DNA of 64,000 nucleotides from Duganella sp. OV510. Its GTDB lineage: Bacteria; Pseudomonadota; Gammaproteobacteria; Burkholderiales; Burkholderiaceae_D. This document shows, piece by piece, positions 40,823 to 50,437 of this stretch. The position numbers and the translations under genes are program-made. The DNA is taken from contig NZ_FNEQ01000004.1 of assembly GCF_900100205.1 (NCBI RefSeq), forward strand, positions 124,001 to 188,000, in the 5' to 3' direction. Positions within the stretch are counted from its first letter, which is position 1. Every line of letters starts with the position of its first letter. The notes under the pieces were generated by a model that did no database searches, was not told the DNA's origin, and saw only the letters and a list, made by a program, of their open reading frames with translations.

Positions 40823-43800
40823 TTGAATAATCGAAGCGGTCGCTGGCTTACCCTGCTGTTCGCCAACCTGGGCCTGTGGGCCGTGTATGTCGCCGCCGGC
40901 CGCCTCGGCCTGCTGCTGGCGCTGCCGCCGGGATACGCCTCCCCCATCTTCCTGCCGGCCGGCATCGCGCTGGCCGCCTGTGTTGCTGGCGGCACCCGCC
41001 TGCTGCCGGCGGTGGCGCTGGGTTCCTTGTCAGTCAACCTGGTTTATCCGTGGCTGAGTCCAGCCGGCATTACCCAGCAGGCGCTGCTGGGTGCCTGCGC
41101 GCCGGCCATCGGCGCCGCGCTGCAGGCCTGGGTCGGCAGCACGCTGTTCCGCCGCTATATCGACCAGGCGATCGGCTCCGGACGCGATGTGGTGCGCTTC
41201 ATCCTGCTGGCCAGCTGCGTGACCGTGGTGTCCAGCACGATCTCGCTGTCCGGCATGATGGCGCTAGGCATACTGCAACGCGAAACGCTGGCCGCCGACT
41301 GGGTCGCATGGTGGATGGGCGACACCATCGGCATCCTGCTGGCGGCGCCGCTGACCTGGATCGCCATCGGCCGCCCGCGCGCGCTGTGGGCACGCCGCCG
41401 CACGCTGGTCGGCCTGCCGCTGGTGCTGTCGGCCGGCGCCTTCATCGCCATCTACCTGCAAGCCGACCGCTGGGAAAGCAATCAGCAGATGCAAACCTTC
41501 CGCCTCAAGGCGCAACAGACGGGCGACCTGCTGCAGGCGCAGTTCAGCGAGCACGAGCGCTTCATCTACGCGATGGCCAAGGCGCTCAACGATCCGCGCC
41601 GCTCGATCGAGGCGGAGGACTTCAGCAACCTGGCGCACGGCTACCTCGACCAGCGCCCCGAGCTGCTGTCGATGGCCTGGCTGACGCCGGTGGCCGGCAG
41701 CGAACGCGGCGCCTTCGAAGCCTGGGCACGCCAGCACGCCGCGCCCGACTACAGCATCCGCGAGCGCAGCAGCGACGGCAGGTTCATCATCGCCAGCCAG
41801 CGCGAGCGCTACTTCGTCTCCACCTTCATCGAACCGGCCGTCAGCCGCGCCTACCTGGGCCTGGACTTCCTGCACGACCCGCAACGCCGCGCCGCGCTGG
41901 AGCGCGCCATCCAGTCCGGCCAGCCGACCGCCACCGCCCCGCTTGCCCTCCTTCCAGGCACCGCCAGTCCCGGCCTGCTGTTGCTGCAAACGGTGTATCC
42001 ACCCAGCAGCCACCGCCAGGCGATCGGTTCGCTGCTGATCTCGATGCAGTTCGACGCCTGCCTGAACCAGGCGCTGAAGCGCTCCGAGTTCCCGCACTTC
42101 CTGCTGCGCTTTGAAGACACCGACGATGACAGCCCGCGCCGCGTGGTGCAGGACACGCTGGGCCGCGCTGCCGACGACGGCGACTTCCAGCGCCAGCTGC
42201 ACTTCGGCGGCCGCATCTACGAACTGACGCTGGCGCCCACGCCGGCCTATCTGCAACAGCAGCGCGGCTGGCAAAGCTGGACCGTGCTGACCTGCGGCCT
42301 GCTGCTGACCGGCCTGCTGGGCACCTTGATGATGCTGATCAGCGGCGAGCGCGCCCGCATCCAGGCCGAGGTCAAGGACTCCACCTCGCGCCTGCGCCAG
42401 CGCGAAGCGCGCCTGCAGGCGATCCTGAACAAGGCAGCCGACGCCATCCTCACCATCGACAGCAATGGCGTGCTGATGTCGGCCAACGCCGCCGCCGGCC
42501 GCCTGTTCGGCTATGCGCCGGAAAAGATGGTGACGCTGCCGCTGGACAGCCTGATCCCGGTCGGCGTCGGCGAAGCGGCCGGCCTGGACGCGGCCGGCCT
42601 GCTGCGCATGATCGCCTGCGGCGTCACCCACGAATACGAACTGCCCGGCTGGCGCAGCGACGGCAGCGAATTTCCGCTGGCGATGTCGGTGTCGGAAGTG
42701 GAACTGCCGGACGAACACCTGTTTGTCGCCATCCTGCATGACCTGACCGAGCAGCATGTGGCACAGCAACGCATTCACCGCCTGGCGCATCACGACACGC
42801 TGACCGGCCTGGCGAACCGCCTGTCGCTGAATTTGCGGCTGGAGCAGCTGCTGGCGCAGACACGCCGCAATGGCGGCATGGCGGCGGTGCTGTTCATCGA
42901 TCTCGATCACTTCAAGAAAATCAACGACACGCACGGCCATGAAACCGGCGACCTGCTGCTGGTCGCCGTCTCGCAGCGCTTGCAGGAGCTGCTGCGCGAG
43001 GTGGACACCATCGCCCGCCTGGGCGGCGACGAATTCATTGTCGTCACCGACGGCGCCATCACGCCGGACGACGCCTCCAACATTGCCGTGCGCATCGTCG
43101 ACGCGCTGACCGCGCCGTATCACCTGAACGGCAAGACGGTGCACAGCGGCGCCAGCGTCGGCGTCGCCATGTTCCCGAGCGACGGCGAGGACGGCGGCAC
43201 GCTGATGCGGCACGCCGACACCGCGATGTACGCCGCCAAGAGCCAGGGCCGCGGCAACTTCCAGTTCTTCTCCGCCGCGATGAATACCGCCACCCACGAA
43301 CGCCTGCTGCTGGAAAGCCGGCTGTGGCAGGCGCTGGAACAGGACGAGTTCGAGCTGTATCTGCAACCGCAGGTGGAGCTGGCCACCCAGCGCATCATCG
43401 GCGCCGAGGCGCTGCTGCGCTGGCACCATCCGGAACTGGGCATGGTGGGGCCGGACCGCTTCATTCCGATCGCCGAGGAGTCGGGCCTGATCCTGCCGCT
43501 GGGCGACTGGGTGCTGCAACGCGCCTGCACGCTGCTGCATGCGTGGCGTGTGCCGGAGCTGGCGCACCTGCGGCTGGCGGTCAACCTGTCGGCGCGCCAG
43601 TGCCACGGCCCCGGCCTGCTGCCGCACCTGGACCGCATGCTGCACAGCCATGGCATCGATCCGGCCTTGCTGGAGCTGGAGATTACCGAATCAGCGGCGA
43701 TGCAGGACCCGGAACGCAGCCGTGCGCTGCTGATCGAACTGCGTTCGCGCGGCATCAAGGTAGCGATCGACGATTTCGGCACCGGCTATTCGTCGCTGAG

Positions 43801-44080
43801 CTACCTGAAGCTGTTCGAGATTGACCGCATCAAGATCGACCGCGGTTTTGTCAAGGATATCGAGAGCGATCCGAATGATGCGGTGATTGTGGCAGCCACC
43901 ATTGCGCTGGCCCATTCGCTGGGGCTGGAAGTGATCGCCGAGGGCGTGGAAACCCAGGCGCAGCGGGACTTCCTGCGCGCCAAGCAGTGCGATGAAGCGC
44001 AGGGCTATCTGTTCGCCAGGCCGATGCCGGTGGCGCAGTTCGAAGCGATGGTACGCGCCGCCAGCGCGGCGGCGGCGTAA
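40823..44080 (+). CDS. MASE1-PAS-GGDEF-EAL cyclic di-GMP protein
   Basis: 1085 residues. The N-terminal eight-helix MASE1-type membrane sensor (about 1-215) is followed by a periplasmic CHASE-like domain (about 220-485), another TM helix near 490-510, and a PAS domain at about 525-645. The GGDEF domain has intact GGDEF at 734-738, and the EAL domain has EALLRW at 862-867 and DDFGTGYSS. Both catalytic sites look intact, so it could make or break c-di-GMP; the net activity cannot be told from sequence. The start is a TTG at 40823 with GGAG eight bases upstream, and no ATG lies near without deleting the first helices. It converges on the HD-GYP gene. Confidence 0.94.
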   Translation: MNNRSGRWLTLLFANLGLWAVYVAAGRLGLLLALPPGYASPIFLPAGIALAACVAGGTRLLPAVALGSLSVNLVYPWLSPAGITQQALLGACAPAIGAALQAWVGSTLFRRYIDQAIGSGRDVVRFILLASCVTVVSSTISLSGMMALGILQRETLAADWVAWWMGDTIGILLAAPLTWIAIGRPRALWARRRTLVGLPLVLSAGAFIAIYLQADRWESNQQMQTFRLKAQQTGDLLQAQFSEHERFIYAMAKALNDPRRSIEAEDFSNLAHGYLDQRPELLSMAWLTPVAGSERGAFEAWARQHAAPDYSIRERSSDGRFIIASQRERYFVSTFIEPAVSRAYLGLDFLHDPQRRAALERAIQSGQPTATAPLALLPGTASPGLLLLQTVYPPSSHRQAIGSLLISMQFDACLNQALKRSEFPHFLLRFEDTDDDSPRRVVQDTLGRAADDGDFQRQLHFGGRIYELTLAPTPAYLQQQRGWQSWTVLTCGLLLTGLLGTLMMLISGERARIQAEVKDSTSRLRQREARLQAILNKAADAILTIDSNGVLMSANAAAGRLFGYAPEKMVTLPLDSLIPVGVGEAAGLDAAGLLRMIACGVTHEYELPGWRSDGSEFPLAMSVSEVELPDEHLFVAILHDLTEQHVAQQRIHRLAHHDTLTGLANRLSLNLRLEQLLAQTRRNGGMAAVLFIDLDHFKKINDTHGHETGDLLLVAVSQRLQELLREVDTIARLGGDEFIVVTDGAITPDDASNIAVRIVDALTAPYHLNGKTVHSGASVGVAMFPSDGEDGGTLMRHADTAMYAAKSQGRGNFQFFSAAMNTATHERLLLESRLWQALEQDEFELYLQPQVELATQRIIGAEALLRWHHPELGMVGPDRFIPIAEESGLILPLGDWVLQRACTLLHAWRVPELAHLRLAVNLSARQCHGPGLLPHLDRMLHSHGIDPALLELEITESAAMQDPERSRALLIELRSRGIKVAIDDFGTGYSSLSYLKLFEIDRIKIDRGFVKDIESDPNDAVIVAATIALAHSLGLEVIAEGVETQAQRDFLRAKQCDEAQGYLFARPMPVAQFEAMVRAASAAAA

Positions 44081-44082
44081 GC

Positions 44083-45666
44083 TTAAGCGGGCGTGCGGCC
44101 GATGGCGGGATCGCGCTCGATCATCTCCAGCAGCGCGGCCACCACCTCCGGATCGAACTGCTTGCCGGCGCGGTCCTTGATGTAAGCCACCGCCTCCGCG
44201 TGCGGCCACGGCTCCTTGTACGGCCGTTCGTGCAGCAGCGAATCGAAGACGTCGATCACCGCCACAATCCGGGCAGCAATCGGAATCTCGCGACCCTTCA
44301 GCTGGTTGGGATAACCGTTGCCGTCCCAATGCTCATGGTGGCCGCCGGCGATCTGCGCGCCATACGTCAGATAGCTGACGCCATCCACCATATTGGCTGC
44401 GCGCTCCAGAATGGTCTTGCCGACCGACGCATGTTGCTGCATTTCGGCGCGCTCTTCCGGCGTATGGATGCCCGGCTTCAGCAGGATATGGTCCGGTGTC
44501 GCCACCTTGCCCACATCATGCAGGATCGACGCCAGGCCGATCATCTCCAGCAGCTGCGGCGTCACCTCGTCCGGATACGCACCACGTTCATGCAGGCGCT
44601 GCGCCAGCGTTGACGACAGCAGCTGCACCCGCCGCACATGGCCGCCGGTGCCGGCGTCGCGGAATTCGGCCAGATCGGCCAGCGCCACCACGGTGGCCTC
44701 CTGCGCCTTGCGCAACTGGCCGAACATGTACAGGTTGTCGAACGCGGCCGCAATGCGCTGGCAGAACACCTCCAGCAGGTCGCGCTGGATCTGCGCCAGC
44801 GGCCACGGCGGCGTGACCGAAATCGCCACCTCGCGGTTTTCCTGGGTGTGAATGAACAGCACATTGGCCGGATGCTCGAACTGCGATTTCTTTTCGGCAA
44901 ACGCCTTGGCGATGGTCGGCCACAGCGGGTGCGCGGTCGGCATCAGTTCAGCCTCGTTCAAAGCGGAATAATGGCCGGTGGCCGCCACCACGGTGGTAAC
45001 GCCGGTATCGCCCTGCATCAGGCACAGCACGCCGTCGGAACCGACGTCGAGGATGGCGCTGACCTGGTTCAGCACGCCGGAGGCGAACTCGCGCAGCGAA
45101 TGGATCTGGTACAGATTGGTGGCGCCGGCCAGGATCTTGCCCAGGCCAACGCGGCTGCGCTCCAGCATGTTCAGGCTCTCGTACGCGCGCAGCGCCGAAA
45201 TCACCGTGGTGAACAGCTTCTGCGTGGTCAGCTCGGTCTTGGCCTTGTAATCGTTGATATCGTATTCGATGATGACGCGCTGCTCGGGCGCCTGGCCCGG
45301 CTGGCCGGTGCGCAGCACCACCCGCACGATCGCATTGTGGAGTTCTTCGCGGATGCGGCGCGCCAGGATCAGGCCGGCGTCATCGGTTTCCATCACCACA
45401 TCCAGCAACACCAGCGCGATGTCCGGCGTGTCGCGCAGGATGTCGAACGCCTCGCGTCCGCTGTAGGCCGAGAACAGTTCCAGTTCGCGGCCCTTGAAAC
45501 TGACATTCCGCAGCGCCAGCCGCGTTACCGCGTGGACATCGACATCATCGTCGACAATCAGTACCCGCCACAAACGCTGGTCCGGGGCGCCGAGACCGCT
45601 GGCGGGAAGCTCTTCTTCGTCTTCGTCAATCAGCCAGTTGTCGTCTGCGGCGTTGGAATCGGTCAT
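44083..45666 (-). CDS. Response regulator with DUF3369 and HD-GYP domains
   Basis: 527 residues. The receiver domain (VLIVDDDVDVHAVT, phosphoacceptor Asp in LVLLDVVME) is followed by a DUF3369 GAF-like middle and an HD-GYP phosphodiesterase domain. That domain has ILHDVGK near residue 383 and the full GYP region HHEHWDGNGYP. It should hydrolyse c-di-GMP to GMP when phosphorylated by an unknown kinase. The start is the ATG at 45666 because AGGAG is six bases upstream; the ATG at 45672 abuts the ribosome site. It ends two bases from the GGDEF-EAL gene and is downstream of the J-domain gene by 77 bp. Confidence 0.95.
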   Translation of the reverse strand: MTDSNAADDNWLIDEDEEELPASGLGAPDQRLWRVLIVDDDVDVHAVTRLALRNVSFKGRELELFSAYSGREAFDILRDTPDIALVLLDVVMETDDAGLILARRIREELHNAIVRVVLRTGQPGQAPEQRVIIEYDINDYKAKTELTTQKLFTTVISALRAYESLNMLERSRVGLGKILAGATNLYQIHSLREFASGVLNQVSAILDVGSDGVLCLMQGDTGVTTVVAATGHYSALNEAELMPTAHPLWPTIAKAFAEKKSQFEHPANVLFIHTQENREVAISVTPPWPLAQIQRDLLEVFCQRIAAAFDNLYMFGQLRKAQEATVVALADLAEFRDAGTGGHVRRVQLLSSTLAQRLHERGAYPDEVTPQLLEMIGLASILHDVGKVATPDHILLKPGIHTPEERAEMQQHASVGKTILERAANMVDGVSYLTYGAQIAGGHHEHWDGNGYPNQLKGREIPIAARIVAVIDVFDSLLHERPYKEPWPHAEAVAYIKDRAGKQFDPEVVAALLEMIERDPAIGRTPA

Positions 45667-45743
45667 ACACATCTCCTGTCGTTACCCTCAGGATAATCAG
45701 ATTCCCCCCCTGTGACAACTCTTATTGGCGATGCAATGCGGCA

Positions 45744-46778
45744 CTAGTTGTTGACGGGTGACGTGGCGGTTTCCATGCTGGCGGTGGTGGTGCGGCTGGT
45801 GTCGGAGCAGGCGCCCGGGTTGGCGCCGATGTCCAGGTTCTGGTAGCGGATTTCGTACTTGCCGTTGCTCAGCTTGTCGACCAGCAGCTTGTCATGCGCC
45901 AGCACATAGGCATAGCGCACATTCGAGCGGCGCTCCATGTCATACACCTTGATGAACACGGCGGAACTATTGCTGCTGTTGTCCAGCGTCAGCTGCATGT
46001 CGTCGCCACGGTTGGCAACCGGGAAACCTTCCATATAGCCGGAACGGGTCGGCCACGGCTCGCCATTCGGCGCCACCAGCGTTTGCGTCTGGGTTTCGCT
46101 ATCGCATTCGGCGCCGGCGCTCGGCAGCACCACCTGCGACATGGCAGCCACCTTGATCGGCGATGGCTTGGCCGCGTGCGATTCCGACAGCCGCACCGTG
46201 GCCCAGTCATCGCGCTGCTCGGCGCGCGCTTCAGTCCGGTCCTTCGGGCCGTGCGACGCGCGGGCAGCGGCAGGCGCGCCGTCGGTGGTGGCGGCGTTGG
46301 CGTTGATGCCGCCCTTGCCGCCCCAGCCGCTGCTCAGCATTTCCACCATCTGCGGCTCGGCCACCATGGTGGCGCCGCCAACCCAGCCCAGCACCAGGCA
46401 GGCCGCCAGGCCGCCCCAGAAGCGCCAGTCGCGCCGGCGTGGGCGCCGGTGCCGGTGCACGGTTTCAGGGACGTGTTCCGGATGCCAGCTGCCGTCGTGA
46501 CGCGCCTTGTGGCCCTCTTCGTGACGGGTGCTCTCCAGCCATTCGATTTCCCACTCCTCGGAGGTGATCCACTCGTCATGCTCCTTGCGGCGCTGGACAT
46601 CGGACAGGGTCTCGTAAGCGCTGTTGAGAATGGCCATGATGCGCGCAGCCTTCTCGTCACCCGGATTTTTGTCAGGGTGGTATTTTTGGCTGAGCGCCTT
46701 GTAGGCAGCACGTATGACTTCCTGTGGCGCCATGCGCGACACTTTCAGGTTGTCATAGTGGGTGTGGATCTTGGCCAT
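45744..46778 (-). CDS. Membrane-anchored J-domain protein
   Basis: 344 residues. The N-terminal DnaJ domain (5-70) has the DnaK-stimulating HPD at 34-36 in YHPDKNPG. A basic stretch (RHRRPRRRDWRF) precedes one TM helix at about 120-140, then comes an Ala-rich linker and a C-terminal domain of about 120 residues that I do not recognise (LTLDNSSNSSAVFIKVYD). By the positive-inside rule the J domain is cytoplasmic and the C-terminus periplasmic. It likely recruits DnaK to the membrane for an unknown client. It lies downstream of the methyltransferase gene by 106 bp on the same strand. Confidence 0.88.
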   Translation of the reverse strand: MAKIHTHYDNLKVSRMAPQEVIRAAYKALSQKYHPDKNPGDEKAARIMAILNSAYETLSDVQRRKEHDEWITSEEWEIEWLESTRHEEGHKARHDGSWHPEHVPETVHRHRRPRRRDWRFWGGLAACLVLGWVGGATMVAEPQMVEMLSSGWGGKGGINANAATTDGAPAAARASHGPKDRTEARAEQRDDWATVRLSESHAAKPSPIKVAAMSQVVLPSAGAECDSETQTQTLVAPNGEPWPTRSGYMEGFPVANRGDDMQLTLDNSSNSSAVFIKVYDMERRSNVRYAYVLAHDKLLVDKLSNGKYEIRYQNLDIGANPGACSDTSRTTTASMETATSPVNN

Positions 46779-46884
46779 AACTGGAAATCGACGCAGAATC
46801 AGTCATCATAGCCCATCTTAGCGCATGCAACCCGCAGATCAGGCAAGGATTTGACTTGCATTTCTGCCTACTGTGCTTTTCTGT

Positions 46885-48036
46885 CTACAATCGATGGGTC
46901 CGGTCCTGCATGATGATGGCTTCCGGCAACTCGACGCCCTTGCCCACCACCAGCACCTTGAACAGCTCGCCCATTTCGGCCGGCGACACCAGCTTTTGCA
47001 TGGCGCGCGCCTGCGGCAGGTAGGTGGCCGCGTCTTCCGGATTGGTGCGCAGCAGCAGGTCGCCAATGCCTGCGCCGATCAGGAAGCCGGACTGGTTCAG
47101 GTAGCCCAGCACCTCGATGCCGGCATCCTGCGCCGCCAGCGCCATGGCAGTGAAGTCGACGTGGGCGGTGATGTCCTGCAGGCCCGGATAATAAAATGGG
47201 TCCGGATGCGCATGGTGGCGATAGTGGCACATCAGCGTGCCGGTCACGCGCTGGTCGAAATAAAACTCGTGCGCCGGAAAACCGTAGTCGAACAGCAAGG
47301 CGGCATTGGCCTTGCCCTGCCCCAGCATGCGCGCCAGCGTCGCCATGAAACCGCAGGCGATGCCGTGCAGCTCGGTGACATAACCGTCCGGCAGCAGCGC
47401 GTGGTCGGGGATCTGGCGCGCGATCTGCGCCAGCAGTTCTTCGCTGGCCGGCACTTCCACGTACTGGAAGCTGCCGTCCCTGACTGTCACCTGCAACTCC
47501 TGCCAGCCCTGCGGATTCTTGATCACCAGCTGCACCGGCATCGCATCCAGCACCTCGTTGCCCAAGATGACGCCGTCAAACGACGCCGGCAGCGCGTCCA
47601 GCCACGCGACCTGCGGGAAATCGCGCAGCTTTTCCTGCTGGCGGCCGCGCAGCTCGCCGGACAGCTCGACGATGTAATACTTGTCCACCTGTACGCCGGC
47701 GCTGGCCAGCTCGGTCAGGATGTCGAAGGCCAGCTTGCCGGTGCCGGCGCCGAATTCGAGGATGTTCGACGCGCTTTGGGCGATAATAGCGGCTGCAACC
47801 TGCGCCAGCGCCGCGCCGAACAGCGGCGACAGCTCGGGGGCGGTTGTAAAATCACCATCTTTTCCCAGCTTGGCGGAGCCGCCGCTGTAGTAGCCCAGTC
47901 CGGGCGCATACAGCGCCAGTTCCATGTAGCGGGCAAAGGAAATGGCGCCGGCGTTGCTTGCGATGTCGGCGGCAATCAGGTGCTGCAAGGCGTGGGACGC
48001 GGCCAGCGCGTCGCTAGAAGGTACGGGTAAGGACAT
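46885..48036 (-). CDS. MidA/NDUFAF7-type SAM-dependent methyltransferase
   Basis: 383 residues of the COG1565/DUF185 family. The N-terminal signature FARYMELALYAPGLGYYSGG is followed by GDFTTAPELSPLFGAALA and the SAM-binding ILEFGAGTGKLAFDIL. The mitochondrial homologue methylates an arginine of complex I; bacterial substrates are not well known. The N-terminus matches the family, so the ATG at 48036 is trusted. Only 24 bp separate it from the divergent folM start, so promoters must overlap coding sequence. Confidence 0.93.
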   Translation of the reverse strand: MSLPVPSSDALAASHALQHLIAADIASNAGAISFARYMELALYAPGLGYYSGGSAKLGKDGDFTTAPELSPLFGAALAQVAAAIIAQSASNILEFGAGTGKLAFDILTELASAGVQVDKYYIVELSGELRGRQQEKLRDFPQVAWLDALPASFDGVILGNEVLDAMPVQLVIKNPQGWQELQVTVRDGSFQYVEVPASEELLAQIARQIPDHALLPDGYVTELHGIACGFMATLARMLGQGKANAALLFDYGFPAHEFYFDQRVTGTLMCHYRHHAHPDPFYYPGLQDITAHVDFTAMALAAQDAGIEVLGYLNQSGFLIGAGIGDLLLRTNPEDAATYLPQARAMQKLVSPAEMGELFKVLVVGKGVELPEAIIMQDRTHRL

Positions 48037-48060
48037 CCCGGCATTATATCCAGTTCAAAC

Positions 48061-48840
48061 ATGATGACAGCACAGGACAATCCGGCCGCTCGCGTGGCCC
48101 TCGTTACCGGCGCCGGACGCCGCATCGGCCGCGCCATCGCGCTCGGCCTGGCGCGCGCCGGCTGGGACGTGGTGGTGCACTACCGCGCCTCCGCCGCCGA
48201 AGCGGGCGACGTGGCCAATGACATCATCGCGCTGGGCCGCCGCGCGGTCGCGCTGCAATGCGACCTGGCCGACGAAGCCGCGGTGCGCGAGCTGCTGCCG
48301 CGCGCGGTGGCGGCGCTGGGCGCCGTACATTGCGTGGTCAACAACGCTTCGCTGTTCGACTACGACAGCGCCACCGACTTCAGCCCGGCGCTGCTGGATG
48401 CGCACATGCGCGCCAACGTCACCGCGCCGATCCTGCTGGCACAGGCGCTGCACGCCGCCACGCCGGACGGCCAGCAGGCCGCCGTCATCAATCTGCTGGA
48501 CCAGAAGCTGTACAATCTCAATCCTGATTTTTTGTCGTACACCCTGTCCAAGGCAGCGCTGCACACCGCCACCACCATGCTGGCGCAGCAACTGGCGCCG
48601 AAACTGCGCGTGGTCGGCGTCGCGCCCGGCATCACCATGGCGTCCGGCGACCAGACCGACGCCGGTTTCGCCAACGCGCACCAGCAAACGCCGCTGGGCC
48701 GTTCCAGCACACCTGAAGACATTGCCGACGCCGTCGCCTACGCCGCCTCGGCGCGCGCCTTGACCGGCACCACGCTGCTGGTCGATGGCGGCCAGCACTT
48801 GCTGCCGCTGCCGCGCGATGTGATGTTTTTAGCCAAATAA
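48061..48840 (+). CDS. folM: Pteridine reductase / dihydromonapterin reductase-like SDR
   Basis: 259 residues. The NADPH-binding motif TGAGRRIG at 16-23 has the extra arginine typical of pteridine reductases. NNAS follows, and the active site LLDQKLYNLNP... has Tyr160-x-x-x-Lys164 and Asp in place of the usual SDR serine, which is the FolM/PTR1 pattern. It likely reduces dihydropteridines. The next gene encodes dihydroneopterin aldolase, 22 bp on, supporting the role. Start at 48061 or the next codon (48064). Confidence 0.88.
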   Translation: MMTAQDNPAARVALVTGAGRRIGRAIALGLARAGWDVVVHYRASAAEAGDVANDIIALGRRAVALQCDLADEAAVRELLPRAVAALGAVHCVVNNASLFDYDSATDFSPALLDAHMRANVTAPILLAQALHAATPDGQQAAVINLLDQKLYNLNPDFLSYTLSKAALHTATTMLAQQLAPKLRVVGVAPGITMASGDQTDAGFANAHQQTPLGRSSTPEDIADAVAYAASARALTGTTLLVDGGQHLLPLPRDVMFLAK

Positions 48841-48862
48841 TTTAATCTCTAGAAGGTAATCC

Positions 48863-49261
48863 ATGCTGTCCGCCCTGATCCACCCGCAACTGAACGACTG
48901 CCGCCGCCTGTTCCTGCGCAATTACGAAGTCATGATTAACATCGGCGTCTACGAGTTCGAGAAAAAAGGCGAGCAGCGTCTGCTGATCAACGTCGACCTG
49001 TACATCCCGCTGTCGGTATCGTCGCCGCAGCACGACCAGCTGGAAGAAGTGGTGGATTACGACTTCATGCGCAACACCATTGCCCAGCGCATGGCGCGCG
49101 GCCACGTGCAGCTGCAGGAAACCCTGTGCGACGACATCGTCCGCGAAATGCTGGCCCACCCGAGCGTGCGCGCGGCGCGCGTCTCCACCATGAAGCCTGA
49201 CGTCTATCCGGATTGCGAAGGCGTCGGCGTCGAAGTATTCAAGATCAAGGAACAAGCATGA
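48863..49261 (+). CDS. folB: Dihydroneopterin aldolase
   Basis: 132 residues. Catalyses cleavage of dihydroneopterin in folate synthesis. Family segments: [13 protein letters not shown] near the N-terminus with the substrate-binding glutamate, [10 protein letters not shown] in the middle, and [19 protein letters not shown] with the catalytic lysine. It is FolB/FolX-like; monapterin-specific FolX activity cannot be excluded. Its stop overlaps the ttcA start (ATGA). Confidence 0.9.
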   Translation: MLSALIHPQLNDCRRLFLRNYEVMINIGVYEFEKKGEQRLLINVDLYIPLSVSSPQHDQLEEVVDYDFMRNTIAQRMARGHVQLQETLCDDIVREMLAHPSVRAARVSTMKPDVYPDCEGVGVEVFKIKEQA

Positions 49262-50175
49262 ACGCAGTCATCGACAATCTAGGCGCCAAGGCGGCCGACA
49301 AGATCGCCCACGAAAACAACAAGCTGCACAAGCGTTTGTGCCGCCTGGTCGGCCAGGCTATCGGCGACTTCAACATGATAGAAGACGGCGACAAGGTCAT
49401 GGTCTGCCTGTCCGGCGGCAAGGACTCGTACGCGCTGCTGGACATCCTGATGACGCTGCGCGAACGCGCGCCGATCCACTTCGACATCGTCGCGGTGAAC
49501 CTGGACCAGAAGCAGCCGAACTTCCCGGCCGACATCCTGCCAGCCTACCTGGACAAGCTGGACATCCCCTACCACATCGAAAACCAGGATACCTACAGCA
49601 TCGTCAAGCGCCTGATCCCGGAGGGTAAAACCACCTGCTCGCTGTGCTCGCGCCTGCGCCGGGGCATCCTGTACCGCGTGGCCGATGAACTGGGCTGCAA
49701 CAAGATCGCGCTGGGCCACCACCGCGACGACATCCTGGAAACCTTCTTCCTGAATATGTTCTTCGGCGGGAAAATCAAAGGCATGCCAGCCAAGCTGGTT
49801 TCCGACGACGGCAAGCACATGGTGATCCGCCCGCTGGCCTATGTGAAGGAAGCAGACACCGAGCGCTACGCCGAAGTGAAGAACTTCCCGATCATCCCGT
49901 GCGACCTGTGCGGCTCGCAGGAAAACCTGCAGCGCAAGCAGATCAAGAACATGCTGCGCGAATGGGAGAAAAAGCACCCAGGCCGCGTGGAGAACATCTT
50001 CTCGTCGCTGTCGACGGTGGTGCCATCGCACCTGATGGACCGCGACCTGTTCGGCTTCAAGGACATCAAGGCTGACGGCATCGCCAACCCGCTGGGCGAC
50101 ATCGCCTTCGACGAAGAGCCATGTTCGACCCCCGCCCCGGTTGCGGGTATCATCTCCCTGCAGCGCGAAGACTGA
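49258..50175 (+). CDS. ttcA: tRNA 2-thiocytidine synthetase TtcA
   Basis: 305 residues. An ATP-dependent Fe-S enzyme that thiolates C32 of certain tRNAs. The PP-loop SGGKDS lies at 52-57. The Fe-S cysteines are in CSLC (127, 130) and CDLC (215, 218). The ATG at 49258 overlaps the folB stop by four bases, so translation is coupled; the frame extends upstream inside folB but that is not used. The sulfur donor would come from a cysteine desulfurase elsewhere. Confidence 0.97.
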   Translation: MNAVIDNLGAKAADKIAHENNKLHKRLCRLVGQAIGDFNMIEDGDKVMVCLSGGKDSYALLDILMTLRERAPIHFDIVAVNLDQKQPNFPADILPAYLDKLDIPYHIENQDTYSIVKRLIPEGKTTCSLCSRLRRGILYRVADELGCNKIALGHHRDDILETFFLNMFFGGKIKGMPAKLVSDDGKHMVIRPLAYVKEADTERYAEVKNFPIIPCDLCGSQENLQRKQIKNMLREWEKKHPGRVENIFSSLSTVVPSHLMDRDLFGFKDIKADGIANPLGDIAFDEEPCSTPAPVAGIISLQRED

Positions 50176-50197
50176 ACACATTCAAGGGAGTGCAGCG

Positions 50198-50437
50198 ATG
50201 ACTGATAGCTTGCTGATCGAAGTTCCAGTGACACCCGAGCTGAAAAGAGCGGTAGATCAAATCGCGGCGCTATCGGGCCAGCCGCCACCTGAAATTGCAC
50301 AGGAAGCATTGCAACACTATGTGAGCTGGCGCGCCGCACAACTCGCGGATCTGCAACATGCCATTGCCGCAGCAGACCGCGATGAGTTTGCCACAGAGGA
50401 CGAAGTGACAGCCCTGTTCACTCGTCATGGCGCCTGA
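50198..50437 (+). CDS. Ribbon-helix-helix type antitoxin
   Basis: 79 residues. A short N-terminal strand (LLIEVPVTPELKRAVDQIA) and two helices form a CopG/RHH-like DNA-binding part. The C-terminal tail (DEFATEDEVTALFTRHGA) is of the kind that wraps a ParE toxin. AAGGGAG lies eight bases before the ATG at 50198. The last 11 bases overlap the toxin start, the usual TA operon layout. The antitoxin frame is intact although the toxin is broken. Confidence 0.85.
   Translation: MTDSLLIEVPVTPELKRAVDQIAALSGQPPPEIAQEALQHYVSWRAAQLADLQHAIAAADRDEFATEDEVTALFTRHGA

Noticed and set aside
49213-49257. Upstream extension of ttcA inside folB
   Set aside because: The added residues are an Arg-rich out-of-frame reading of folB; the ATG at 49258 matches TtcA proteins.
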